A stretch of 64,000 nucleotides of DNA from Thereva unica (lineage: Eukaryota; Arthropoda; Insecta; Diptera; Therevidae), in assembly GCA_949987705.1 (NCBI GenBank), contig CATLJY010000151.1:62001-126000 (forward strand), read 5' to 3'. The translations under genes and the position numbers were made by a program. Below, piece after piece: positions 55,301 to 64,000 of the stretch. Below the pieces are notes generated by a model that did not search any database, was not told where the DNA came from, and worked only from the letters and a program-made list of their open reading frames with translations. The first letter of the stretch is position 1, and each line of letters begins with the position of its first letter.

Positions 55301-56149
55301 CCGGCCTGGTACCACGACGTTTTCTCTTTTACAAAAAAAATATGAAAACAACAAATTTGCTGGCACTTAATTAAGGTACTCTCAAGTCTATATTTTAGTG
55401 AAGATGTAATGAATTTATTAAATCTTAAGATAGAATAATCTTGTAGAATTCATGACGGGTGGTTATTATGTCCTCCAGTACTCCGTTATGGCGTCTTTAG
55501 CAGGCTTAAGGGTTGGTTTTTTTCGGTTGCGGCTGGTTCATAGGTGATAGGGGGGTTTACAGTTTTGACTTCACTCCTTTCTACCCTCCACGACGGAACT
55601 CGAGCTTTCAGTATTTACTCTGCTGATTCTTGTTGTGTGGTGGCTTCGCACCACAGGTTCTGCCTCCGGATCCTTAGTACTGCTCTGCCTGTGGGATTTA
55701 ATGGCCAACGGGGCAGCTTGACTGCCCGAGAAAATGACAATGTTACAGTTATTTGCGCTATTAATAAAAGTCCGAGGACACACCAGGGATGGAGAGTACC
55801 TTAGCTTTAAAAGCAGTGAGAGTAGGGCCCAGAGCCATGGATAGTTTTCTCCTTGGGCCATTTACGCCCAGTTCTACCCCTTATCGAACTGTCCGTATAG
55901 CAAAAGGCCGTGTTTCCTCTAAAGAGTTGCCATTCTGACCCACTTCAAATAATCGTCGTAAACGGTTTGTCAAACTCAATGGAATCTTGCATGGCTCTAT
56001 GTTAAGTTCCTTGAGGACACATTCGTAATCCAGAAGGTCTTCGGTGAATAGCCCCCGTAGACTCGGCGCTCCTGCCAGAGCCTCATTTTCGCCATTAGGT
56101 AGAGCGGAAAGAGGCGTATAGTAGACCTCCATAGCCACAGTCGGAGAGG
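52316..56149. other. Mostly unassigned non-coding sequence
   Basis: Poly-T run near 52428-52445; AT-rich to 53420. The piece near 54870-54930 resembles 41775-41870. Open frames are short and unrelated to known families. No gene is supported. Confidence 0.4.
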
Positions 56150-57230
56150 TGCTTTTTTTACGATTAAGTGATGAGAATCTGACATTGGTCTAACAACTGG
56201 AAATGTGTGCAGCCATGTCCATCGGTCCTTAGTAGACTCGTCCCACCTCCTCTGCCATATTGCGATGGACTGGCTGCACACCTGAGTCCACCGCATTTCC
56301 TTAGATTCCCCCCTTGCATATTCCATTTCGTGTGTAAAACCACTTGCCCTCCATTGCAAGAATATCAATGAGGATCATTCGAGCTCTCTGGCAAGCTGCT
56401 TCGTTAAACGTAGTACGGTATGCATAGTATGCCCGAAGGGCACTTAAGCGATTCGCAAAGTTTGTTTTCCTCCTATGCCGTTGCCCACACTGCCACTAAT
56501 CCCTCCTATATTAGGCAACATCCTCGCAAGTGCTGTACTGATGGCGGACGCTTTTTCCGCTATGCGCGCCAATTGTATCCCGAAGTTGAGCATTTGGTCA
56601 ATCACCAAAAACCTAAGTGCAGGCTGGGAGCGGATGACCTACCTACCTACTGACCTACCTGAACTACTTTCTTGCTGATTAGCACTACTTTCGGTTTGTG
56701 CTGACCAAGCATTAGATCAGCGCTCTCGAGTCGCGTTTTTTTTCCCATATCGCTTCGTTCGTGAATATCTCGATGTCGAATCAGCTACCTCGATCTCATC
56801 GGCGAAAATCATTGGGAGTCGTATGCCAGCACTTCATCATACATGATTATCCATAGAAGAGGGCTTAGAACGGAACCTTGAGGCAATCCGAAAGCTGTCC
56901 TATACTCCCTTACTTCCTCGCCTGACTCGCAGTGTAGTGTTCTACCTACCTACAAGGAATTCTATCACAATGCGCACCAGATACTTGGTTGTATCAAGTT
57001 TTATCAACGCCTCGACGATCTTGCTCCACTTCGCACGCCAACTCTGGCCCCACTGGCTGCCAGCTTCACCGTTCTGTTCGGTGTACCGTCCAGCCCAGAG
57101 GCTTTTCCAACGGCAATCCTCTTCGTGGCTTCCATAATTTCTTCCTTCCTTACTTCTTGGATGTCTGCTTCATCTACGACATCACTACCCTGTAAGGCAC
57201 GGGTTACTATTCGCTTCCTTGAATAGACCC
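56150..57230 (-). pseudogene. R1-like LINE reverse transcriptase remnant
   Basis: The minus strand in order: GLPQGSVLSPLLWIIMYDEV (RT palm), FADEI in place of the catalytic FADD, ADLMLGQHKPKVVLISKK, then AEKASAISTALARMLPNIGG, AYRTTFNEAACQRARMI, and WQRRWDESTKDRWTWLHTFP. This order and wording fit the RT, thumb and C-terminal region of R1-type ORF2. It is spread over several frames with many stops, and the second catalytic Asp has become Glu. Old and inactive. Confidence 0.65.
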
Positions 57231-57639
57231 TTCAGCCCGGGATGCACCACACCGCATGACTGGGACTAGCCCTTTTAGCTTAATCACTCTTACACACTGC
57301 AAAAACTCGTTGCCCCTTCATACTTCTTTGGAGGTTTCACAAATTCTTGTCAACTGGCTCATGTTCAGTCCATCTTAGGTGCAGAGCAGCCTTCTCAAAC
57401 TTATTGGTGCACTATCTTCAATTCACTCATTGATCATCCTTAAGATTATAGCAGGTCTGCCAAAATTTTACCACTATTACTACAAGGACTGTTCCACCAA
57501 TAAAGTACTTTCTGCATAGACAGCTTGTCCTCTACAACAGAAGTCTAGTTAGCTCCCGCAAAAGCAGGATTCATCACCTACGTCTTAAGCTTATACATTG
57601 CACCATGACAGACTTTCACTTTAAATAAAATTTATACTA

Positions 57640-57870
57640 TCACGGGAGAATCCAGACTAGAGAGGACATGGCTCCATCGATTATCATGATTATATGCGAT
57701 GACATGAGAAAGAGGAAGGAATGATTGTTAATAGTGAAGTTCAACAAGAAGGAAAGTCTTTTATAGGTGCGCCACGTGGAAAGACGAAAGATCAAGCCCT
57801 AGAGTGGATTCGAACCACAGACCTCTGCGATGGTAGTCGGTCGCTTAGTGCTCTGTGCTGTCTAGCGATA
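57640..57870 (-). mobile_element. SINE with tRNA-like head, diverged relative
   Basis: The minus strand contains a canonical B box GGTTCGAATCC (complement at 57806-57816) in tRNA-like surroundings (GCAGAGGTCTGTGGTTCG). The body shares only scattered words with the 24-kb SINE (for example GAGAAAGAGGAAGGAA and ATGACATG in the opposite sense). Confidence 0.5.
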
Positions 57871-58210
57871 CCTTCAAGTCTTTGTCAATAACTCTTTTTT
57901 GGTAGTCAAAGCGTTCCTTGTCTTCTTAGTCAATGAATTCACTTTTGAAACTTCTAAACCAGTATTCATAAGTTGAATTCTGAAGAATCAAAATCGAATT
58001 TTAATGATCTCCAAAATTGTCAATGCCAAGTCCTGTATGAGTTTGAATTAAACATGTTTCCCCTTCTTTACGTAAATATTTTTCCACAAAATCATTATTT
58101 TTTCATAAAGTATTAAAATGTTAATTTTCCTTTCATTATTATGTGCATAAAGATAAGACCGCATTCATTAAATCAATTTTTAACAAAACTCTCAAAAACT
58201 TTCCTTTCAG
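57871..58210. other. Intron 3' end before GABA-B-R1 exon
   Basis: No gene seen. Ends with the acceptor TTTCCTTTCAG. Confidence 0.7.
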
Positions 58211-58360
58211 GGTGTAGTCGCCTTCAGCTCACAGGGTGATCGAATAGCTTTAACACAAATCGAACAGATGATAAATGGACAGTATATCAAACTAGGATAC
58301 TATGACACTCAGGCCGATAATCTGACGTGGTTAAATATGGAGCAATGGGCAGGCGGTAAG
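58211..58360 (+). CDS. GABA-B receptor subunit 1, ectodomain exon
   Basis: This 150-bp exon of 50 codons reads GVVAFSSQGDRIALTQIEQM, then INGQYIKLGYYDTQADNLTW, then LNMEQWAGGK. It is the last part of the Venus-flytrap domain. In Drosophila the next residues (VPQDRT-like) lead to the first transmembrane helix. Acceptor AG is at 58209-58210, donor GTAAGT at 58361, phase 0 at both ends. I could not find the following exon in 58361-64000, so another intron of at least 5.6 kb follows. Confidence 0.95.
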
Positions 58361-59689
58361 GTAAGTACTCGCAATATACACAAAAGCCGCATCATCATCC
58401 AGCCATTGAAGTGCAGGCTCAATTGCCCGTAGAACATGCACTCGATACGGTTAGCACTCGGCTAATATCGATAGCTAAGCTGGGGCATTCTAGTATCTAG
58501 ATCCTTTATCCTTTATCTTTTGAATAAAATCAACAGTCGACTGTCGAGGGCCTATTGGAAACCATTGAATTAAGCGTACAAAAGCCGCTTTCAGAATATG
58601 CTCGTGGGAAAATCGAGAAGAAAAAGGTTTTGTGTCCTGTATATGATGGGTAAGGATATTTCGTCCTGTCATCGAAGGGTAGTCGCCAGCCTGTTGTTGG
58701 TATGTGCCCTAGCCGGGTAATACTACTCCACTGACGTGGCAGTAGGGCCAGCGATGACTGGATGGATATGTCACTTCTGGGCCTTATATAGCGCACACGA
58801 CAGACACAATATGACACAAAAGGGAGTTATCTGCTTCTGCTGTGCTCCTGCTGCTGCTGGGTGTCGGGTGATGGGATCCCTTTTTTTTTCAACTACGTCA
58901 TGTATATGTGCCAGAATTTTGTGAAATTGATTTTGTGTCATCTTTTGTGCTTGTATATCATTGACAGGTCCCGGTTGGCGACAAGGCAAAATGACTTTTT
59001 TCCCATTCATGCACAGTGTGTGCCACCTATGTGTGTCAAAATTGAAGGCCTTGGGGATTCATGATGAAAAACAGGCTTATGGTAAGGCTATTAAGGATAA
59101 TGCGGCGGGAGAGGACATAAACGAGGTGAGCCTTACCCTAGATGTCAGCGAATTTGTCTTAATTTCTACTAAGCTTCTGTCAGATGTGATATATACATGA
59201 AGCTCAAGCTGGGATACACTTTTTTTTATCTTTCGGGCTTATCTCGCACAGTTGTTTTGGTAAAGTAATTTTTTTTTTGTAGAGAGTCCTGTCACCACAT
59301 ATATAGACCACATTGTCCACATTCTTCTACTCCTGCCACTAGTGGCGTAGAAACAGGGGGAGGAGGCTTGGAGACGAAACCCCCCCGAAATGCCTTTTGT
59401 ATCAAGAAAATTCAACTCGAATTTTTATAATATCATTTTGTAGTTTTGGTGGTTCATTTAGTGAGAAGAAAATACACTAGAAATATCACCTTTTTACAAA
59501 AATTCATTCAACACCAAAATGATTCTCGACAAAATGCGTCTTTCGAATCACTGTGTCTCTTTCTAGGACTCACAGTTCAGTCTATTTCAATAGTATGGAG
59601 AGTATTCGGAAAGCTCGCTGTTTGAATGTAAATCGAGCTCAGATTCACATTCGGTCATTCTGACGTATCATACCCCGAATCATTAACCC
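58361..59689. other. Intron, no further exon seen
   Basis: No gene recognised. AGTGGCGTAGAAACAGGGGG near 59340 resembles DNA-transposon termini, but no partner end was found. Confidence 0.45.
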
Positions 59690-60013
59690 AGTAGACCGCC
59701 ATTCGCTGCGGCTGGAGCTATCGTGGGTCTCTTGTGGTAACCTGTGTTTTCTAATTAATAACGGTCGTGATTCTGCCGTTTCACTACACGGTAAGGTTCC
59801 AAAAACTTAGGTTTTAATTTCAACCCTGGGATAAATTGTTTCTCTTGACTGCAACCAAAGCACCCTCTTATAGACACTTGCAGCTTTAGGCTTCTTATTG
59901 TTTTGTTTTCTATTCTCCTGCAGGTTAGTAACTTCTCGTAGTACCATGTCTGGTAATGCAGCTAACTTCATTTCCATTCCATTTGGAGTATCTTGTTAGG
60001 GTATTATTTATCA
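59690..60013 (-). pseudogene. Gypsy integrase C-terminus, left of Helitron
   Basis: The minus strand reads MEMKLAALPDMVLREVTNLQ, ENRKQNNKK, then in another frame LKLKPKFLEPYRVVKRQNHD. This is the C-terminal chromatin-proximal part of a gypsy integrase. It continues the integrase core at 61866-62200, from which it is separated by the Helitron. Confidence 0.55.
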
Positions 60014-61865
60014 CTAGTTGGAACCCGGTGCGCCTCGCTGTACCCATAAGCCAATAGTATGGCGTGCGCCAAAACAATTGGGAATCTCAAAATCAATGGG
60101 CAGTGTAAGTCTCAAATCCCACCACGAAAGTGCATTCGAAAAGAACTCCCTTAGTTTAAAAACCCAAATCACTCGCTCATTTATATCCCCAATCACAATT
60201 CAGCGGTTTCACTGCCACTCTTGTCGTGGTCAGATGCTATGAGGGAGTGTTTTTGCTCGTAAACGAATTTCGAAGAGGAAATTACAATGCACGTCCGCTG
60301 AATTTTATCCATACACGAAATGTTAATGTGTATGAAATGGTAATTTCCTCGTTTGTGTTTATATTACCAATTCCTTTGGCCCACACTATAGGTTCCGTTT
60401 ATTTTGCGGTTGAGACATTTTTTCGAATTTTTGTTTAAGAAAAAAAATAATAAAATGTTCTGCTATCGATTGGAATTTCGCCATTTCCATCGTCCAAAAA
60501 TTGTTTTGAAAATGTTTGACCAGAGACATCTTCTAGCATATCCGTTGGAGCGTGATTTTTTTTTTTTTTTTTTTCAAAACTGTGCCATAGGTATGATACT
60601 TTCAAGCAAGCATTAAGATCATTTTCAGGCGTTGATCGAGGTATAACAGGCAAAGTTGCCGAGTCGAGTCGAGGTATAACAGCCCTATCAAGCGCTTCGA
60701 GCGATTCGTCCATGGTGCATTCGTCCCAAATTATAATTTTGCACGTTTTAAGGACTGTGGCAATACGGAAATTTTTGCTGATGTTACATGTAGATGTTTC
60801 TATCTGGTTCAAATTCAATGGGAGCTTGCGGAGTGAATGTACTTGTACGTCCACCATCAAGTAGAGTTGATGCAATTCTCGCTGATGTCACTGCAAATGC
60901 AATCTCATTCTGCAATCGAGTCGACGTCAAAATCAAATTGATAAGACATGTTTTGCCGCCTGTACCACCTGTAGCATCTAGGAAAAAATCCTGCTATTTC
61001 CTTTGTCGTAGGATTTTATTGATCAGCAACTAACTGTCTTGCCTGAGATTAAACGAAATGTTTTAGCTGATTTACGTTGAATTGCTGTTCTCGCTCCAAC
61101 TCTCTGACTTACACAGCATTTCTGAACCGTGTCGAATTTGAACTTTGTGGTTGATTGATATTCATAAGTCTTCTATCAGTATTAAAGCTTCATTGAAAAT
61201 TTCGTCAGAATAATTACAGCTGTGTATGCATTTAATAGATCTCACACTATGAGTGGAGGTGGTTTACTTTCAATAGGCAACGTCTGGCACCATTAGGCGA
61301 ACTTTTCAAATATATAACGGCATGATAAAGAATAATTTTCCTGTAAGAAATGTGAAACAAAAAATATGTCCCATGCAAAGTTATTGTATGTTGAAAAATC
61401 GAGCACCTTCAAATCTATGTAAATTTCCAGGTACCATACTTCAAAAAGTGAAAGCGATGAACATCCGATTGAATTTGTGGTCTTTTTGGCTTCGAGATCT
61501 TACATTACTTACATACATTGCTCAAATCGTACAACAAAATTGTACGGCGACTTTCTGTAAATCACTTCCGATCGATCTGAAACTTTAGGAATCCTATTTT
61601 TTGTTCGGAAAAAACCAATACAAAATGGATCTCAGTTCTGTAGCAATAATTTGAAAAGTACCTCCCACAGAAAAGTTTCGGATTTTACTATATCAGTACA
61701 CTACAGCTACCCGAAGGATTCGAGATAGCTTTATAAATTATAGCCTATATGTTATTTTGATGCATGAGCTATATTAATGTAAAGTTTCATTAAAATCCAG
61801 TCAGTAGTTTTTGCGTGAAAGAGCAACAAACATCCATACAAACATTCGCGTTTATAATATTAAGA
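60014..61865 (-). mobile_element. Helitron, 1.85 kb, deleted
   Basis: In minus orientation the 5' end is TCTTAATATTATAAACGCGA and the 3' end is CAACTAG. It lies between A (complement of 61866) and T (complement of 60013), the Helitron A/T target without duplication. The 5' end continues GACTGGATTTTAATGAAAC, a wording common in Helitron 5' regions of insects. A subterminal hairpin was not verified. It holds a helicase fragment but no Rep domain. Confidence 0.75.
60435..61050 (-). pseudogene. Helitron PIF1-type helicase fragment
   Basis: The minus strand reads FFLDATGGTGGKTCLINLIL, a Walker A region with one extra Gly compared with the usual GGTGKT, then AFAVTSARIASTLLDGGRT, FTPQAPIEFE, and after a frame change KTCKIIIWDECTMDESLEAL (Walker B), TLPVIPRSTPENDLNACLKV, FSKQFLDDGNGEIPID. 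This is the start of the SF1B helicase domain of Helitron RepHel. One frameshift near 60800, no Rep HUH motif, and the C-terminal helicase motifs are absent. A poly-T run (60554-60573) sits in the frame. Confidence 0.8.
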
Positions 61866-62990
61866 TTGTTTGAAGTAAGATTGGTTGAACCCGATCAATG
61901 TACTTGCACCACGCGTTTGGCTCCGCGATTGATAATTTGGTTAGAATCGGTGTTAGGATACGATTTATCTCAGTAATGATTAACGAATGGGGTATGCCTT
62001 CTTCTATGTGGATCAGGCCGGTATTATCCTTCTTGGGTTACCAAAATTTTATGTCAGTTAATCCATCACTCGACTACCTGCACGCTTGACGTGAGGTACA
62101 ACCAAACAAATTTAGAAAACGAATCTACTGTTAGTAACTAAATCGAAGAATATACCAACAGGCAGCCCCAAGAGGACAACAAAGGTTTAACATTCGAAAC
62201 TGGAGACATGCTGCAACGGACACTATCAAAGATACAGAAATGTCCTAGACGAAGCCAAGGCTAGATTTGGGTTGTAGCCCCATTAAATGGATGGAGTCTT
62301 AAGGAATAAAGTAGATTTTCCAGATGAAGACTTTAGCAGCAAAAAAGTGTCCTACCTGTGAGTAGATTTAATGATCTCCTTTTCCATTGATGTGAGAATG
62401 ACAATTAACTGCTCCCCTGGATTATTAAATAAAAAGTATGTTTAAGGTAGAAATCTTCATGAGCGGAGATCTTTAATATCTTTCTTATAGCTCTTAAATA
62501 TTGGCCTTCCATCAGTTCTAGTTTAATTAGGTAAGTTAACATATCGACAATTGGTATTGGGTATTGAAATTCTGCTCAACGTATTTACGTGCCTCTTTTT
62601 AATACCTGAACGATCGTCAATCTGGTGATTAAATTCTTTTAGCAATATAGCCCATCTAGTCACTCTCAATGGAACATCTCCTTGTTCATTGTCGTGGCGA
62701 AAGCATTGCAGTCGGTGACAATCTTCCTTCCCAGAACGTAAACACTCCACTTCTTTAGTGATTGTGCTATGGCGAGTACTTGTAGCTCGTAAGCGTGAGA
62801 GCGTTGTTCGGCTGCGCTTACGACTCATGTATTGCAATGGATGCAACAGTTGATCGTCATTATTCCGTTGCAAAGCAAAAGCTCCGAATTCATCCTTACT
62901 AGCATCGGCATGAGTCTCTGTACGCGCCTCGGGTTCAATTAACTTAAACATCTTTAAATCCATTTTGCTGTTCAGTTTCTATTTTAAATA
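61866..62990 (-). pseudogene. Gypsy pol remnant: RNase H and integrase
   Basis: In minus order: RNase H (62963-62523: THADASKDEFGAFALQRNND, LHPLQYMSRK, VTRWAILLKEFNHQIDDRSG and HVNTLSR), a decayed linker, then integrase core (DSFSKFVWLYLTS near 62090-62140; EGIPHSLIITEINRILTPIL; WCKYIDRVQPILLQT ending at about 61870). The last frame stops where the Helitron begins. Domain order RNase H then integrase is that of Ty3/gypsy. Confidence 0.7.
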
Positions 62991-64000
62991 TGACCTTCTT
63001 TGTTAGAAACTGCCTAGCCTGCTATAAATCTTCTGAAGTAGGGCGTTAGTCCCAGTAACCTTTGTAAAGTTTTCCTATCATTTGGTATATTAAAGAGGAA
63101 ACTCAATTGCTACTTTTGTCCTCTCCTCTAATAGTCTTTGCTCCTGCTAGACATTGCTTGTATTTTCTCTTCATAAGAAAAGGGCGCAGTGTTTTTAGTA
63201 GCTCACAGGCGCCAAATATCTTATCAGTCTTTTCGTCAATATATATATCAGTCCATGGTCCAACGCACACACATATTCATCGATGCTTTAATCTTTAATC
63301 ACACTTTTCCGAAAATCGCTAACTGTCTGCAGATTGGAGTAACCATTATTGATAGGAACGAAAGAAGTTTATAAAATTTCATCTCATTTTACGTTTTCAG
63401 TTTGTGTATTCTAAACCTTAGCTGACTTGTATTTCGTATTCGTATTTTTGAACTTCGCACACTAGATTGATGAAGGACTGAAATTTCAAATTATGTACAC
63501 AACCAGCAAACGTCAAACGCGCCTATTGCATGGAAAAGTTGAAAATTGGTCAACTTCAAGCTATTTTAGCTTTACTGGCGTGTGTCACGGCAGTCATTGG
63601 GGCTAGTTCCATTAAATAGCTTTTATTTTAACTGAAATGCCACACCCAGCGATGCGCGCGTTCAAGCTTTCTATGGGCCGACACCTTAAGGCGTTATAAA
63701 GGATTGGCAAAATAGTGCAACAGGAAAACAGCGGGTGAACGGTCTTGCTATTTTGAGTATTCACAGGAAAATCGTCGTAACGGCTAAGGAAGTAATCAAC
63801 AAATTTGCCAAAAAAATGTAGAAACATAGAACTGTGACTTTTCCAAAAGCATTGCTCTGGAATCATTGATCGTGTATGTCAATAGTTAATAAACTGTGTT
63901 CAAGACCACGGCGGCACTGGGTTCATTGATTGAATGCGCCACGACCCCATTCCCATTTCACCAAAAGGTACGGTGTCCATGGCTTGCGATAATAAGAGTC
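62991..64000. other. Intron, no exon or element seen
   Basis: No recognisable gene or repeat apart from a short (AT)n at about 63238-63250. The window ends inside unassigned sequence. Confidence 0.5.

Larger units (their letters stand above)
14204..58210 (+). other. Giant TE-filled intron of GABA-B-R1
   Basis: Donor GTGAGT at 14204 and acceptor TTTCCTTTCAG ending at 58210 join in phase 0: the junction LGVS then GVVAFSSQ is continuous in known GABA-B-R1 proteins. The 44,007-bp intron contains LINEs, an LTR element, DNA transposons, SINEs and MITEs on both strands. No second host gene is recognised in it. The stretch 14204-15128 directly after the donor shows nothing beyond AT-rich intronic sequence. 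Confidence 0.9.

Noticed and set aside
55571..56368. Several 80-120-codon frames on the minus strand
   Set aside because: Only the WQRRWDESTKDRW stretch matches a known family (R1-like LINE); the rest are overlapping frames without motifs.
60435..60875. Host PIF1 helicase gene
   Set aside because: Truncated, frameshifted and enclosed by Helitron termini with A/T flanks.
58361..64000. Next GABA-B-R1 exon (start of the transmembrane domain)
   Set aside because: No frame with the expected proline-rich linker and first helix was found.

Overview
The window is insect nuclear DNA, most likely from a fly (Diptera). The only host gene I can support is GABA-B receptor subunit 1 (GABA-B-R1), seen as three consecutive plus-strand exons with good splice sites (13630-13795, 13960-14203, 58211-58360). 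They encode adjoining parts of the extracellular Venus-flytrap domain and are very close to the Drosophila protein as I remember it. Everything else is intron. The intron between the second and third exons is 44,007 bp and is largely built from transposable elements.

Layout. 1-13629 (presumably the preceding intron): scattered LINE and gypsy fragments, two 3-bp-TSD MITEs (one inside a SINE), a hAT-type element with a perfect 8-bp TSD, and a second SINE. 14204-32227: a 5'-truncated LOA-like LINE with an 11-bp TSD, a deleted LTR element, an L2/CR1-like LINE, several MITEs, a SINE, a 94-bp-arm perfect palindrome, and a 4.57-kb DNA transposon whose transposase gene is broken by two smaller insertions. 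32228-42498: decayed gypsy integrase, RTE-like and LOA-like fragments. 42499-50790: an RTE-like LINE split by a CR1-like LINE (43078-48262), which itself carries a 155-bp MITE. 51770-57870: LINE ends, a foldback repeat, an R1-like fragment and a SINE. 59690-62990: a gypsy pol remnant split by a 1.85-kb Helitron that holds a helicase fragment.

The elements form a readable insertion history. Subtracting an insertion plus one target-site copy rejoins an interrupted reading frame, or matches an uninterrupted paralogue, in at least four places. These are the MITE in CR1 ORF1, the same MITE family in a SINE, and two insertions in the transposase. I see no operon, CRISPR array, rRNA, functional tRNA or host system other than GABA-B-R1. 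The least familiar item is the 27656-32227 DNA transposon, whose transposase family I cannot name. LINE clade names (LOA, R1, CR1/L2, RTE) rest on motif recognition, and fragment ends are approximate unless a TSD is given.
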